Source: Superficieibacter sp. 1612_C1 (lineage in GTDB: Bacteria; Pseudomonadota; Gammaproteobacteria; Enterobacterales; Enterobacteriaceae). From it: a stretch of 64,000 nucleotides of DNA. Below, piece after piece: positions 42,305 through 52,814 of the stretch. The stretch's first letter is position 1, and each line of letters opens with the position of its first letter. The translations under genes were made by a program, and so were the position numbers. The stretch covers positions 1-64,000 of the forward strand of contig NZ_JADGMI010000007.1 in NCBI RefSeq assembly GCF_015234305.1, in the 5' to 3' direction. Below the pieces are notes generated by a model that made no database searches, was not told where the DNA came from, and was given only the letters and a program-made list of their open reading frames with translations.

Positions 42305-42320
42305 GTCAGGCTCCTGTTCA

Positions 42321-42680
42321 TTAAAGCTGACGGAATCGACTGCGAAGTGAGAAGGTATCCGAGGTCACATAGCGTTCCATTTCGCGCAGACGCTTTTCGC
42401 CATCCGCCAGTTCACGGTCCACCACTGCCAGTAATTCGCTACTGGATGGGGTCCGCTCACCGTTAATCTCCCCTTCTGGCATTGGATCCAGCATGAAAGC
42501 CATAATGATATAGGCCACCACCACAAAGAAGAATAGCCCAAAAACCATCGCTAATACGGTGATCAGGCGGACCAGCTTCACCGGCACATCAAAGTAGTGC
42601 GCGATCCCGGCGCAGACGCCCTTCACCATGCCCTGCTGGGGAAGTCGCCACAGCTTTTTATTCAGATCGATGACGGCCAT
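42321..42680 (-). CDS. pspC: Phage-shock protein PspC
   Basis: PspC is an inner-membrane sensor that, with PspB, relieves PspA inhibition of PspF when the membrane is damaged. The protein is 119 residues from the ATG at 42680. The PspC domain ([22 protein letters not shown]) precedes two membrane helices and a cytoplasmic, helical C-terminal part. Its ATG overlaps the pspB stop (TAATG), so the two are translationally coupled. Confidence 0.95.
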   Translation of the reverse strand: MAVIDLNKKLWRLPQQGMVKGVCAGIAHYFDVPVKLVRLITVLAMVFGLFFFVVVAYIIMAFMLDPMPEGEINGERTPSSSELLAVVDRELADGEKRLREMERYVTSDTFSLRSRFRQL

Positions 42681-42904
42681 TAGCGATTCCTCCACTCAGG
42701 ATGTTCTGCATCAAGGATAGCTTCCAGCGCCTGAATACGCTCCCGCATCCGTTGGGCTTCATCGTTAAGCTGGAGCAGTTGCTGCTGCTCATTCGCTGAT
42801 AACGCACCGTTGCGCGAACGGTTGTTATAATGCAGCCACAGCCAGACAGGCAGAATAAATAAAATGAACAGGGTCAACGGTATGGCAAGAAAAAGCGTGC
42901 TCAT
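42680..42904 (-). CDS. pspB: Phage-shock protein PspB
   Basis: PspB is a 74-residue inner-membrane protein with one N-terminal helix (FLAIPLTLFILFILPVWLWLHY) and a cytoplasmic leucine-zipper-like helix (QQLLQLNDEAQRMRERIQALEAIL). It works with PspC as the positive sensor of the psp response. The start follows AAGGAG. Confidence 0.95.
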   Translation of the reverse strand: MSTLFLAIPLTLFILFILPVWLWLHYNNRSRNGALSANEQQQLLQLNDEAQRMRERIQALEAILDAEHPEWRNR

Positions 42905-42928
42905 GTGTACTCCTTACAGATATTGAGC

Positions 42929-42950
42929 GGCGGTGCGCTCGGGCACCGCC
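42929..42950 (-). other. Stem-loop between pspA and pspB
   Basis: GGCGGTGC (42929-42936) and GCACCGCC (42943-42950) form an 8-bp stem just after the pspA stop. It probably stabilises the pspA mRNA and attenuates downstream genes, giving the known excess of PspA over PspB and PspC. Confidence 0.6.
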
Positions 42951-42956
42951 AAATAA

Positions 42957-43625
42957 TTATTGATTATCCTGCTTCATTCTGGCTTTCAGTGCCGCCAGTT
43001 GCTCGCTAATTTCATCGTCGGCTTGCAGATCGGCAAACTGCTGATCCAGCGTTCTCTGTTTACCAAAGCCATGACTTTCCGCTTCGGCTTCCATGTGATC
43101 AATACGGCGTTCGAAAGATTCAAAACGGGCCATCGCTTCATCAATTTTACCGCTGTCCAGTTGACGGCGCACGTCGCGTGATGAACTTGCGGCCTGATGA
43201 CGCAGCGTTAATGCCTGCTGGCGCGCACGGGTCTCGCTCAGTTTATTTTCCAGCTCGCCAATCTCTTTTTTCATGCGGGCCAGGGTTTCATCAACCAGCG
43301 TGCTCTCATCTTCCAGGGTAGCAATCAGATCGGTCAGCTTTTGCTTCTCAATCAGCGCGGCACGAGCCAGATCGTCTTTATCTTTACGCAGCGCCAGTTC
43401 CGCTTTTTCCTGCCATTCTGCCTGCTGAGCCGTCGCTTGTTCAATGCGGCGGGTGAGTTGCTTTTTCTCTGCCAGCGAGCGAGCGGAGGTGGAGCGGACT
43501 TCAACCAGCGTGTCTTCCATTTCCTGAATCATCAGGCGCACCAGTTTCTGCGGATCTTCCGCCTTTTCCAGCAGCGAGTTGATGTTGGCGTTCACGATGT
43601 CGGCGAAACGAGAAAAAATACCCAT
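42957..43625 (-). CDS. pspA: Phage-shock protein PspA
   Basis: PspA is the peripheral membrane effector of the phage-shock response. It holds the activator PspF inactive and, on membrane stress, forms ESCRT-III-like assemblies that support the inner membrane. The start at 43625 (GAGGATCC upstream) gives 222 residues, almost entirely helical coiled coil, with the N-terminal amphipathic helix [19 protein letters not shown]. It is transcribed from the sigma-54 promoter upstream. Confidence 0.97.
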   Translation of the reverse strand: MGIFSRFADIVNANINSLLEKAEDPQKLVRLMIQEMEDTLVEVRSTSARSLAEKKQLTRRIEQATAQQAEWQEKAELALRKDKDDLARAALIEKQKLTDLIATLEDESTLVDETLARMKKEIGELENKLSETRARQQALTLRHQAASSSRDVRRQLDSGKIDEAMARFESFERRIDHMEAEAESHGFGKQRTLDQQFADLQADDEISEQLAALKARMKQDNQ

Positions 43626-43684
43626 AATTGGATCCTCATAATAGTGTTCATTATATCGGGCGGTGCCCTGCTGAATAGCTATCT

Positions 43685-43699
43685 GCAATCGGCGTGCCA
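43685..43699 (-). promoter_or_regulatory. Sigma-54 promoter of pspABCD
   Basis: TGGCACGCCGATTGC on the minus strand matches the sigma-54 consensus TGGCAC-N5-TTGC exactly, with GG and GC in the -24 and -12 positions. It lies 60 bp before pspA. PspF-binding sites are expected in the 90 bp between it and pspF. Confidence 0.93.
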
Positions 43700-43798
43700 T
43701 CTTTTTATGTTATTGTTTTATCAGCGCTTGATTGATTTATCATCGATACACAGATACAGTTAACTGGTGAATCACACTAACTTATGGTGAATTTCATC

Positions 43799-44776
43799 AT
43801 GGCTGAATATAAAGACAACCTGCTGGGCGAAGCGAACAGCTTTATTGAGGTGCTGGAACAGGTCTCGCGGCTGGCAACGCTGACGAAACCGGTGCTCATT
43901 ATTGGCGAACGCGGTACGGGAAAAGAGCTGATCGCCAGTCGCCTGCACTTTCTCTCCTCCCGCTGGCAGGGCCCTTTTGTCTCGCTCAATTGCGCGGCGC
44001 TTAACGAAAATCTGCTCGACTCCGAGCTTTTTGGCCATGAAGCCGGTGCGTTTACCGGGGCGCAAAAGCGCCATCCGGGGCGTTTTGAACGCGCCGATGG
44101 CGGCACTCTTTTTCTGGATGAGCTGGCAACCGCGCCAATGCTGGTGCAGGAGAAACTGCTGCGCGTCATTGAGTATGGCGAGCTGGAACGCGTGGGCGGC
44201 AGTCAACCACTCCAGGTGAATGTCCGGCTGGTCTGTGCGACGAATGCGGATCTGCCCGCCATGGTTGACGAAGGTACGTTCCGCGCCGACCTGCTCGACC
44301 GGCTGGCTTTTGACGTGGTGCAGCTTCCACCGCTGCGCGAGCGGCAAAGCGATATCATGCTGATGGCCGATCATTTCGCAATCCAGATGTGCCGCGAAAT
44401 CGGCCTGCCGCTGTTTCCGGGTTTTACCGAACGCGCCAGCCAGACGCTACAGGACTATCGCTGGCCGGGGAATATTCGTGAGCTGAAAAATGTGGTGGAG
44501 CGCTCAGTGTACCGTCACGGCACCAGCGACGAGCCGTTAGATGAGATTATTATCGATCCCTTTGCTCGCGCCCTGCCGCCGCCGTCTGCTTCGCAAAGCC
44601 AGGCAGATGCCCTTCCCGATCTGCCGCTGGATTTACGTCAGTATCAACAGCAACAAGAGCGCGCGCTACTGGAAAAAAGCCTGCAACAAGGCCGGTTCAA
44701 TCAAAAACGCGCGGCCGAACTGTTGGGGCTGACCTATCACCAGCTACGGGCATTGCTCAAAAAACATCAAATTTAG
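43799..44776 (+). CDS. pspF: Psp operon transcriptional activator PspF
   Basis: PspF is the sigma-54 enhancer-binding activator of psp genes. The protein is 325 residues from the ATG at 43799. The AAA+ core has Walker A GERGTGKE (36-43), the sigma-54 contact loop GAFTGA (83-88) and Walker B LFLDEL. It has no regulatory N-terminal domain, since PspA regulates it in trans. The C-terminus is a Fis-like helix-turn-helix (KRAAELLGLTYHQLRALLKK). It is divergent from pspA and would repress its own promoter when bound upstream. Confidence 0.97.
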   Translation: MAEYKDNLLGEANSFIEVLEQVSRLATLTKPVLIIGERGTGKELIASRLHFLSSRWQGPFVSLNCAALNENLLDSELFGHEAGAFTGAQKRHPGRFERADGGTLFLDELATAPMLVQEKLLRVIEYGELERVGGSQPLQVNVRLVCATNADLPAMVDEGTFRADLLDRLAFDVVQLPPLRERQSDIMLMADHFAIQMCREIGLPLFPGFTERASQTLQDYRWPGNIRELKNVVERSVYRHGTSDEPLDEIIIDPFARALPPPSASQSQADALPDLPLDLRQYQQQQERALLEKSLQQGRFNQKRAAELLGLTYHQLRALLKKHQI

Positions 44777-44888
44777 CCCCGGAAAAGGCAAAACTGGCGA
44801 GATTTACAGCGTTTGTCCGCAGACATTTTTACGCAGCCGACATAAGTGCGATACACTTTGCAGATCGAATCTGAAAACCCTGAAAATT

Positions 44889-46535
44889 ATGCGCCTGGTT
44901 TTGTCATCTTTGGTCGCCGCAGTCGGCCTGTTTTACGGCCTGGCTCATGCCGCCCCTGTGCCACCGGCTTCGCCTGTTTCCGATATCCGCGATAGCGGTT
45001 TTGTCTATTGCGTCAACGGACAGGTGAGCACCTTTAACCCGCAAAAAGCGGGGAGCGGCCTGATTGTCGATACGCTGGCCGATCAGCTGTACGATCGCCT
45101 GCTGGAGGTCGATCCCTATACCTATCGTCTGGTGCCTGAACTGGCTGAACGCTGGGAAGTGCTGGATAACGGCGCAACCTACCGCTTTTATCTGCGCAGC
45201 GGCGTCGCTTTTCAGAGTACCGCGTGGTTTAAACCGACCCGCCCGTTAAACGCCGACGATGTGGTATTTACCTTCCAGCGCATCTTCAACCGCCATCATC
45301 CGTGGCACAACGTTAACGGCAGCAGCTTCCCCTATTTCGACAGCCTTCAGTTTGCCGATACGGTGGAAAGCGTGCGCAAGCTGGATAATCGCACCGTCGA
45401 GTTTCGTCTGACCCGGCCAGACGCCTCGTTTCTCTGGCATCTGGCAACCCATTACGCCTCAATCATGTCGGCGGAATATGCCGCCGCGTTAACCAAAACC
45501 GATCGTCAGGAGCAGCTGGATCGCCAGCCGATCGGTACGGGGCCTTATCAGCTCAGCGAATATCGCTCTGGGCAATATATCCGCTTGCAGCGCCATCCCC
45601 ATTTCTGGCGCGGTCAACCGCTAATGCCGCAGGTGGTGGTCGATCTTGGCTCCGGCGGCACGGGCCGTCTCTCGCGGCTGTTAACCGGCGAATGTGATGT
45701 GCTGGCCTGGCCCGCCGCCAGCCAATTGTCCATTTTGCGCGACGATCCGCGCCTGCGGCTGACGCTGCGCCCGGGGATGAACATCGCCTATCTGGCCTTT
45801 AATACTAATAAAGCGCCGCTGAATAATCCGGCGGTCCGTCATGCGCTGGCGCTGGCCATTAATAACGAACGATTGATGCAGTCGATTTATTACGGTACGG
45901 CGGAAACCGCGGCGTCCATTCTGCCGCGTGCCTCGTGGGCTTATGACAACGAAGCAAAAATCACCGAATACAATCCTGGCAAAGCCCGTGCGCAGCTTAA
46001 AGCGCTGGGGATTGAAAACCTGTCGCTTCAGCTTTGGGTGCCCACCTCATCTCAGGCCTGGAACCCCAGCCCGCTGAAAATGGCAGAACTCATCCAGGCA
46101 GACATGGCGCATATCGGCGTAAAGGTCAATATCATGCCGGTTGAGGGGCGTTTCCAGGAGGCGCGGTTGATGGACATGAACCACGATTTGACGCTGGCAG
46201 GCTGGGCGACCGACAGTAACGATCCGGACAGTTTTTTCCGTCCGCTGCTGAGCTGCGCCGCCATTAGTTCTCAAACCAACTATGCCCACTGGTGCAATCG
46301 CCAGTTCGACAACGTGCTGCTTAAAGCGCTGTCTTCGCAGCAGCTGGCGTCACGCATTGATGCCTATGATGAAGCGCAGCGTATCCTCGCCAGCGAACTC
46401 CCGGTGCTGCCGCTGGCTTCATCGCTACGCTTGCAGGCGTATCGCTATGATATGAAAGGGTTAGTGCTCAGCCCGTTTGGCAACGCCTCTTTTGCAGGCG
46501 TCTCGCGCGAGAAAGAAGAGGAGCAGAAACCATGA
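44889..46535 (+). CDS. sapA: Peptide-binding protein SapA
   Basis: SapA is the periplasmic binding protein of the sap ABC system, linked to resistance against antimicrobial peptides in Salmonella and Haemophilus. The 548-residue precursor has a signal peptide ending at LAHAAP and the SBP_bac_5 fold ([20 protein letters not shown]). It begins the five-gene operon sapABCDF and overlaps sapB by four bases. In E. coli sapBCDF has also been described as a putrescine exporter independent of SapA. Confidence 0.95.
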   Translation: MRLVLSSLVAAVGLFYGLAHAAPVPPASPVSDIRDSGFVYCVNGQVSTFNPQKAGSGLIVDTLADQLYDRLLEVDPYTYRLVPELAERWEVLDNGATYRFYLRSGVAFQSTAWFKPTRPLNADDVVFTFQRIFNRHHPWHNVNGSSFPYFDSLQFADTVESVRKLDNRTVEFRLTRPDASFLWHLATHYASIMSAEYAAALTKTDRQEQLDRQPIGTGPYQLSEYRSGQYIRLQRHPHFWRGQPLMPQVVVDLGSGGTGRLSRLLTGECDVLAWPAASQLSILRDDPRLRLTLRPGMNIAYLAFNTNKAPLNNPAVRHALALAINNERLMQSIYYGTAETAASILPRASWAYDNEAKITEYNPGKARAQLKALGIENLSLQLWVPTSSQAWNPSPLKMAELIQADMAHIGVKVNIMPVEGRFQEARLMDMNHDLTLAGWATDSNDPDSFFRPLLSCAAISSQTNYAHWCNRQFDNVLLKALSSQQLASRIDAYDEAQRILASELPVLPLASSLRLQAYRYDMKGLVLSPFGNASFAGVSREKEEEQKP

Positions 46536-47497
46536 TTATTTTTACATTGCGCCGACTGCTACTGTTACTGGTTACGCTGTTTTTATTGACGTTTATCGGC
46601 TTCAGTCTGAGCTACTTTACCCCGCACGCGCCGCTTCAGGGCGCGTCGCTGTGGAACGCCTGGGTTTTCTGGTTTAACGGTGTTTTGCACTGGGATTTCG
46701 GCGTCTCCAGTATTAATGGTCAGTTAATCTCCGAGCAGTTAAAAGAGGTGTTTCCGGCCACTATGGAGCTGTGTATCCTCGCCTTCACGTTTGCGCTGCT
46801 GATCGGCATTCCGGTGGGAATGCTGGCCGGGATCACCCGCAACAAATGGCAGGACAATATCATTAGCGCGCTGGCGCTGATTGGCTTTTCCATTCCGGTG
46901 TTCTGGCTGGCACTGCTGCTGACGCTTTTTTTCTCGCTGACCCTCGGTTGGCTGCCGGTCTCGGGTCGCTTTGATCTGCTCTATGAAGTGAAAAACGTCA
47001 CCGGTTTCGCCATTATTGATGCGTGGCTTTCCGATTCTCCGTGGCGGCATGAAATGGTGATCAGCGCCCTGCGCCATATGGTGTTGCCGGTGCTGACGCT
47101 GGCGGTCGCGCCGACCACGGAAGTCATTCGATTGATGCGCATCAGCACCATTGAGGTCTTTGATCAGAACTACATTAAAGCGGCGGCCACGCGTGGGGTA
47201 TCGCGACGGACTATCCTCTGGCGGCATGTGCTGCATAACGCGCTGCCGCCGGTGATCCCCCGTCTCGGGTTGCAATTCTCTACCATGCTGACGCTGGCGA
47301 TGATCACTGAAGTGGTATTTAGCTGGCCGGGACTGGGCCGCTGGCTGATCAATGCTATCCGGCAGCAGGATTATGCGGCGATCTCAGCGGGTGTGATGGT
47401 GATTGGCGCACTGGTCATTATTGTTAACATGATTTCTGATATTTTGGGTGCTATGGCTAACCCTCTGAAACATAAGGAATGGTATGCCTTACGATAG
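46532..47497 (+). CDS. sapB: Sap transporter permease SapB
   Basis: SapB is a DppB-like inner-membrane permease of 321 residues with six membrane helices and the permease loop ([30 protein letters not shown]). It overlaps both sapA (ATGA) and sapC (14 bases), consistent with coupled translation of the complex. Confidence 0.95.
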   Translation: MIIFTLRRLLLLLVTLFLLTFIGFSLSYFTPHAPLQGASLWNAWVFWFNGVLHWDFGVSSINGQLISEQLKEVFPATMELCILAFTFALLIGIPVGMLAGITRNKWQDNIISALALIGFSIPVFWLALLLTLFFSLTLGWLPVSGRFDLLYEVKNVTGFAIIDAWLSDSPWRHEMVISALRHMVLPVLTLAVAPTTEVIRLMRISTIEVFDQNYIKAAATRGVSRRTILWRHVLHNALPPVIPRLGLQFSTMLTLAMITEVVFSWPGLGRWLINAIRQQDYAAISAGVMVIGALVIIVNMISDILGAMANPLKHKEWYALR

Positions 47498-48374
47498 CGT
47501 CTACAGCGAAAAACGCTCGCCGGGCACGCTGCGCAACGCGTGGCGCAAATTTTACGGCGATACCACCGCCATGATCGGCCTTTACGGCTGCGGCGCGCTG
47601 CTGTTGCTGTGTTTATTCGGCGGCTGGTTCGCGCCCTACGGGATTAATCAGCAGTTTTTGGGCTATCAACTGCTGCCGCCGTCCTGGTCGCGCTATGGTG
47701 AAGTGTCTTTCTTTCTTGGCACCGATGACTTAGGACGTGATGTGCTGAGCCGTCTGCTCAGCGGCGCAACGCCCACCGTTGGCGGCGCGTTCCTGGTGAC
47801 GCTGGCGGCGACGCTGTGCGGGCTGGTGCTCGGTGTTGTGGCGGGTTCCACCCACGGCCTGCGCTCCGCGACGTTAAATCATATCCTTGATACATTGCTG
47901 TCTATTCCTTCGCTGCTGCTGGCCATTATCGTGGTGGCGTTTGCCGGCCCGCACCTGTCCCATGCGATGTTCGCCGTCTGGCTGGCCCTGCTGCCGCGGA
48001 TGGTGCGCTCGGTCTACAGCATGGTGCACGATGAGCTGGAAAAAGAGTACGTGGTGGCCGCCCGTCTGGATGGGGCGACGACCCTGAATATTTTGTGGTT
48101 TGCGGTGCTACCTAACATCACCGCCGGAATGGTCACGGAGATCACCCGCGCCCTGTCAATGGCGATTCTGGATATTGCCGCGCTGGGCTTTCTCGACCTC
48201 GGCGCGCAGCTTCCCTCCCCGGAATGGGGCGCAATGCTGGGCGATGCGCTGGAGTTGATTTACGTTGCGCCGTGGACGGTCATGCTGCCGGGGGCAGCGA
48301 TTATGGTCAGCGTGCTGCTGATCAACCTGCTGGGCGACGGCCTGCGCCGGGCGATTAACGCGGGGGTGGAATAA
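47484..48374 (+). CDS. sapC: Sap transporter permease SapC
   Basis: SapC is a DppC-like permease of 296 residues, the partner of SapB. The N-terminal cytoplasmic stretch is followed by six helices and the coupling loop ([22 protein letters not shown]). Its stop overlaps the sapD start by one base (TAATG). Confidence 0.95.
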   Translation: MPYDSVYSEKRSPGTLRNAWRKFYGDTTAMIGLYGCGALLLLCLFGGWFAPYGINQQFLGYQLLPPSWSRYGEVSFFLGTDDLGRDVLSRLLSGATPTVGGAFLVTLAATLCGLVLGVVAGSTHGLRSATLNHILDTLLSIPSLLLAIIVVAFAGPHLSHAMFAVWLALLPRMVRSVYSMVHDELEKEYVVAARLDGATTLNILWFAVLPNITAGMVTEITRALSMAILDIAALGFLDLGAQLPSPEWGAMLGDALELIYVAPWTVMLPGAAIMVSVLLINLLGDGLRRAINAGVE

Positions 48375-49366
48375 TGCCGTTACTGGATATCCGCAATCTG
48401 ACCATTGAGTTCAAAACCAGCGAAGGCTGGGTAAAGGCGGTCGATCGCGTCAGTATGACCCTTGCCGAGGGGGAGATCCGCGGGTTGGTGGGTGAATCAG
48501 GCTCCGGCAAAAGTCTGATTGCCAAAGCCATTTGCGGCGTCGCCAAAGATAACTGGCGGATCACCGCCGACCGTATGCGTTTTGATGATATCGACCTGCT
48601 ACGCCTTTCCGTGCGCGAACGGCGCAAGCTGGTGGGCCATAATGTGTCGATGATTTTTCAGGAGCCGCAATCCTGTCTCGATCCCTCTGAGCGCATCGGC
48701 ACTCAGCTTATGCAAAATATCCCCCGCTGGACCTTTAAAGGCCGCTGGTGGTGGCGTTTTGGCTGGCGCAAGCAACGCGCCATTGAGTTGCTTCATCGGG
48801 TGGGGATTAAAGATCACAAAGACGTGCTGCGCAGTTTTCCGTATCAGCTTACTGATGGTGAATGTCAGAAGGTAATGATTGCCATCGCGCTGGCAAATCA
48901 GCCGCGCCTGCTGATTGCCGATGAACCCACCAACGCGATGGAGCCTACCACCCAGGCGCAAATTTTCCGCCTGTTGAGCCGGTTGAATCAAAATAACAAC
49001 ACCACCATTCTGTTAATCAGCCACGACCTGCAAATGTTGAGTAAATGGGCTGACAGAATTAACGTGATGTACTGCGGACAGACGGTAGAAACCGCACCCA
49101 GTGAAGAGTTGATCGCCACGCCGCATCATCCGTATACCCAGGCGCTGATCCGCGCCATCCCGGATTTTGGCAGCGCGATGCCGCATAAAAGCCGCCTGAA
49201 CACCATGCCCGGTGCGATCCCGCTGCTGGAGCATTTGCCCATTGGCTGTCGTCTGGGGCCACGTTGCCCTTATGCGCAGCGTAAGTGTATTGAAACGCCT
49301 CGTCTGACAGGGGCTAAAAACCATCTATACGCCTGTCATTTCCCGCTGAATATGGAGAAGGAGTGA
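48374..49366 (+). CDS. sapD: Sap transporter ATP-binding protein SapD
   Basis: SapD is a DppD-like ATPase of 330 residues, which also gives ATP dependence to the Trk potassium system in E. coli. Walker A is GESGSGKS, Walker [15 protein letters not shown]. The signature motif is LTDGE in place of LSGGQ, as in the K-12 protein to my memory. The C-terminus has the oligopeptide-ATPase cysteine segment ([22 protein letters not shown]), which in relatives binds an iron-sulfur cluster. Confidence 0.95.
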   Translation: MPLLDIRNLTIEFKTSEGWVKAVDRVSMTLAEGEIRGLVGESGSGKSLIAKAICGVAKDNWRITADRMRFDDIDLLRLSVRERRKLVGHNVSMIFQEPQSCLDPSERIGTQLMQNIPRWTFKGRWWWRFGWRKQRAIELLHRVGIKDHKDVLRSFPYQLTDGECQKVMIAIALANQPRLLIADEPTNAMEPTTQAQIFRLLSRLNQNNNTTILLISHDLQMLSKWADRINVMYCGQTVETAPSEELIATPHHPYTQALIRAIPDFGSAMPHKSRLNTMPGAIPLLEHLPIGCRLGPRCPYAQRKCIETPRLTGAKNHLYACHFPLNMEKE

Positions 49367-49367
49367 G

Positions 49368-50174
49368 ATGGTGGAGACCCTGCTGGAAGTTCGTAATCTG
49401 AGTAAAACGTTCCGCTACCGTACCGGCTGGTTTCACCGCCAGACGGTAGATGCGGTTAAGCCGCTCAGTTTCACCCTGCGTGAAAAGCAGACGCTGGCGA
49501 TTATTGGCGAAAACGGTTCCGGTAAATCGACGCTGGCGAAAATGCTGGCTGGCATGATTGAACCGACCACCGGTGAACTGTTAATTGATGATTATCCGCT
49601 GCACTATGGCGATTACTCTTTTCGCAGCCAGCGTATCCGGATGATTTTTCAGGACCCCTCGACCTCGCTCAACCCGCGCCAGCGCATCTCGCAGATCCTC
49701 GATTTTCCGCTGCGCCTGAACACCGATTTGCAACCGGAAGAACGGCGCAAACGCATCATCGAAACCATGCGCATGGTGGGCCTGCTTCCCGATCACGTCA
49801 GCTACTACCCGCATATGCTGGCACCGGGGCAAAAACAGCGTCTGGGACTGGCGCGGGCGCTGATCCTGCGCCCACAGGTGATTATCGCCGATGAAGCGCT
49901 GGCCTCGCTGGATATGTCAATGCGCTCGCAGTTGATTAATCTGATGCTGGAATTGCAGGAAAAACAGGGGATTGCTTATATTTACGTTACCCAGCATTTA
50001 GGGATGATGAAGCATATCAGCGATCAGGTGCTGGTGATGCACCAGGGGGAAGTGGTGGAGCGCGGCAGCACCGCCGATGTTCTCGCTGCTCCGCTGCATG
50101 ATTTAACCAAACGGCTCATCGCCGGGCATTTTGGCGAAGCATTAACCGCCGATGCGTGGCGCAAAGATAAGTGA
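49368..50174 (+). CDS. sapF: Sap transporter ATP-binding protein SapF
   Basis: SapF is the second ATPase of the complex, with 268 residues. Walker A is GENGSGKS, the signature is the variant LAPGQKQRLGLARAL, and Walker B is VIIADEALASLDMS. It closes the operon one base after sapD and is followed by a REP element. Confidence 0.95.
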   Translation: MVETLLEVRNLSKTFRYRTGWFHRQTVDAVKPLSFTLREKQTLAIIGENGSGKSTLAKMLAGMIEPTTGELLIDDYPLHYGDYSFRSQRIRMIFQDPSTSLNPRQRISQILDFPLRLNTDLQPEERRKRIIETMRMVGLLPDHVSYYPHMLAPGQKQRLGLARALILRPQVIIADEALASLDMSMRSQLINLMLELQEKQGIAYIYVTQHLGMMKHISDQVLVMHQGEVVERGSTADVLAAPLHDLTKRLIAGHFGEALTADAWRKDK

Positions 50175-50227
50175 TGGTTGCGTGTGGCCTGATGGGACGT
50201 TAAGAACGGCGCTGGCTAAAGCGCGCG

Positions 50228-50325
50228 TGATGCCGGGAGGCGGCTTCGCCTTGCCCGGCCTACAATAACACCGGCTCTGGTTTCACAATAGATCACAGGC
50301 CCGGTAAGCGCAGCGCCACCGGGCA
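50228..50325. repeat. REP/BIME element pair
   Basis: Two REP-like units in opposite orientation: about 50228-50265 (GATGCCGGGAGGCGGCTTCG and its partner stem) and about 50296-50325 (GGCCCGGTAAGCGCAGCGCC and stem). Such elements lie between convergent or tail-to-tail genes, as here, and stabilise mRNA ends or bind gyrase and IHF. Confidence 0.8.
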
Positions 50326-50387
50326 GGTTAACGTGAGGCGATAAGCTTAACGCGTTAAACCCTGGAGCCACGCTTTACGGCTTTTGC

Positions 50388-52496
50388 TCACGCAACCGGA
50401 GCGATCTGTATTGCGGCGGTAGACAGCGCACCGGCACAGATCAGCAGCCCCACGGCACCGTCGGCGAGGCGTTGCGTCGAGGCATCCTCGGCACGCAGGG
50501 TTATACCGTCCACCGTGGCGGTAATGACAGGTCCCTCAATGACCACCTCGAAGGCGATATCCCGCTCATAGACGTCTTTCAGTCCCTGCTCCGCCAGCAC
50601 CGTCACGCTATCGTCGCGGACGCGAATAAGCTGGATTTTTTCCTCCCGCGTTATCCGCAGCGCATAATAGCGTCGCATCCCCTGAATGCGGAACGCCAGT
50701 CCACCATAGTCGCCAAGATGCAGCGTAATCTGGCTTTGCACCCGGTAATCGCTCCACTGCCGGGTTCCGTGGCTGACGATCCCTTCACCGTACTCTTTTG
50801 AAATGCGGAAACGGGACGGATAATGACGGGAGATCAAATCCACACCGTTCACCCACGACCGCCACCAGAAATCACTTTCACCTTCGGGTTTGGTCAGCGT
50901 TAGCGTTGGTGTGCCGTCCCAGCGCAGGAAGTCGACCAGTACCCGACCGCTGACACTCCCGTCAACGGCGGCAAGCGAAACGCCCACGTCGCCAATCGGC
51001 TGGCCATGATTATCAGGAATAATCATACTCAGCGTAACGTCACTGCCGGGCTGTAACCTCTGCGCTTCACCGTAGCAGGTTTGTAGCTGGCTGTTTTCGT
51101 CATAAACCCGATAGCACAGGCGCACGGCGACAGCCCCGGTATTATCCTCCGGCATCAGCACCCTGGCCTGTAAATGCTGCCCCGAATAAATAAGCGGCGT
51201 AGCCATCAACTCGTAAGAGTGCATCTCAACGATTTCCGGCGGGGCGAAGGTTTGGGTGGTCACGCAGCTTTGCCGATCGGTAGCCAGATTCGCGTAGCGC
51301 AGGCTTAAATAGTGTTTCCCGGCGTATTGCTCGTTACTGACCCCGACAGAGGCTCTGCTCTCCTCCGCCAGCCAGCGGAAACCCTGCACGCTGCCGGGAA
51401 GCGAGAAATGATACTGTGCTCCCTGTTTCAGCGCAGCGGGCGGCTCCTGCCCGGCGATTTTATGGCCGAGAGCGACAAGATAATCCGTCACCCGCACGGC
51501 GTTATTGATGGAGAACCCACCGTCGGCGGAGGAGATTAGCATCCGGTCTGCCAGCGGTCCGCGCCAGTCCGGCCCGGCGTCGATGCCCTGTAACCCGAGC
51601 ATAATGCCCGACAGACAGCCGACGTTACCCGCATTGCAATCCGTGTCCCAGCCGGAGGTGTTGATAATCATCTGCGCCTGCTGAAAATCATGCGGCGCGT
51701 AGAGTATCGCCATAATCATAATGGCGTGATTAGGGATCACATGGCAGTTGCTGGGGTATTTTTGATAGCCGTACTGATCTTCAATACGCTGGCGGGTACG
51801 GTGCCAGTCGTTATCTTCTTTGCGCCAGCGGCAGACATCGGCAATCACCCGGGCAATGTCGCAATCCGCAGGAATAACCGACAGCCCGGTTGCGATAAGC
51901 TGCTCAATATCCTGACAAATAAACGCCTGCGCCTCCATGGCTGCCCACAGCATCGCGGCATACACGGACTCGCCGTCGTGGCTGACGCTGGCAGCCTTTT
52001 GCGCCAGCGAGGCGGCCAGTAACGGTTGTCCCGGCGCGACCAGCGCCCAGCCATCGATGAAAATTTGCGCACCGATTTGCTCGGCGATGGTTTTACCGTT
52101 GGTGGCGATGGCTCCGCTCAGCGGCGCAGGAATGCCATTTTTGAGATTCAGCCAGGCGGTATGCTCCGTGGAATTACCATGGCCGCCCCACCAGAGAATA
52201 GTGCGTTTATCAATAATGTAATTCAGCCAGCACTGGCCCAACTGCTCTGCGGTGAGGTCTGGCGGTAAGGCGTAGTCTTCCAGCGCACGAATAAAGGTAA
52301 AAGTACCGGCCACGTCGTCGTCAGTCACCACCAGCGGACGGTTAAACTGGTCATGAACATAATAATTAATCGGCCCCAGCTCCTGCATAATCCGCTGGTA
52401 AGTCCAGCCTTCGAAGGGGCGTCCCAGATAAACGCCGATTAACTTCCCCAATACGCCGGCATAGACGCGCTGATAATAATCTGTTGGTAATGGCAT
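50388..52496 (-). CDS. ADP-ribosylglycohydrolase-fold protein with C-terminal beta-rich module
   Basis: A 702-residue two-part protein. Residues 1 to about 345 have the all-helical ADP-ribosylglycohydrolase fold. The two metal sites are present as TDDD (58-61) and GWDTDCNAGNVG (around 285-296, usually DTDTNA). The C-terminal half is beta-rich; its last 150 residues (FRIQGMRRYYALRITRE, AFEVVIEGPVITATVDGI) look like a LamG/concanavalin-type domain. No signal peptide is seen. Proteins of this build in other bacteria often lie in sugar-use loci, so the target may be a glycoside or nucleoside rather than ADP-ribosylated protein; this is inference. It stands alone between sapF and fabI, where K-12 has ycjD. 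Upstream, TCACATT at about 52573-52579 could be half of a CRP site. Confidence 0.78.
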   Translation of the reverse strand: MPLPTDYYQRVYAGVLGKLIGVYLGRPFEGWTYQRIMQELGPINYYVHDQFNRPLVVTDDDVAGTFTFIRALEDYALPPDLTAEQLGQCWLNYIIDKRTILWWGGHGNSTEHTAWLNLKNGIPAPLSGAIATNGKTIAEQIGAQIFIDGWALVAPGQPLLAASLAQKAASVSHDGESVYAAMLWAAMEAQAFICQDIEQLIATGLSVIPADCDIARVIADVCRWRKEDNDWHRTRQRIEDQYGYQKYPSNCHVIPNHAIMIMAILYAPHDFQQAQMIINTSGWDTDCNAGNVGCLSGIMLGLQGIDAGPDWRGPLADRMLISSADGGFSINNAVRVTDYLVALGHKIAGQEPPAALKQGAQYHFSLPGSVQGFRWLAEESRASVGVSNEQYAGKHYLSLRYANLATDRQSCVTTQTFAPPEIVEMHSYELMATPLIYSGQHLQARVLMPEDNTGAVAVRLCYRVYDENSQLQTCYGEAQRLQPGSDVTLSMIIPDNHGQPIGDVGVSLAAVDGSVSGRVLVDFLRWDGTPTLTLTKPEGESDFWWRSWVNGVDLISRHYPSRFRISKEYGEGIVSHGTRQWSDYRVQSQITLHLGDYGGLAFRIQGMRRYYALRITREEKIQLIRVRDDSVTVLAEQGLKDVYERDIAFEVVIEGPVITATVDGITLRAEDASTQRLADGAVGLLICAGALSTAAIQIAPVA

Positions 52497-52814
52497 AATC
52501 CCTGTCTCGTTGTGTTGTCCATTTCAGGCGTGCAATAGTACTGAGTGGACGGGAACTAAAATTAGAGACAGATCACATTACGCCATCAATCAAATGTCCG
52601 GATCTGTTAGCCTGAACACCGTTCTCTCTACTCCGGAGAACCTGACGCCAGCCGGAAATAAGTGACACCGTCACTGCTCTATCCACTGCCTCGCCTATAG
52701 CCTCCTCTGATGGAGTAGCTTATAATGGCCGTTTGTGGTTTCGTACCGCTTATTTAAGCAACAAACCGCCTGACCTCAGGCAAAGTAAGCACCAATCAAA
52801 TAAGGACTTAAGCT
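52497..52814. promoter_or_regulatory. Divergent region before fabI, with fabI promoter
   Basis: About 320 bp separate the divergent ADP-ribosylglycohydrolase-like gene and fabI. On the plus strand a perfect -10 TATAAT (52721-52726) suggests the fabI start near 52733, with a poor -35. The AT-rich half near 52555-52600 likely holds the promoter for the minus-strand gene. I see no gene in it. Confidence 0.5.

Noticed and set aside
43772..44374. 200-codon minus-strand ORF opposite pspF
   Set aside because: Shadow of the conserved AAA+ domain of PspF.
52560..52585. CRP-like site upstream of the ADP-ribosylglycohydrolase-type gene
   Set aside because: Only one half-site (TCACA) is good; the other half matches three of five bases, too weak to list as a site.
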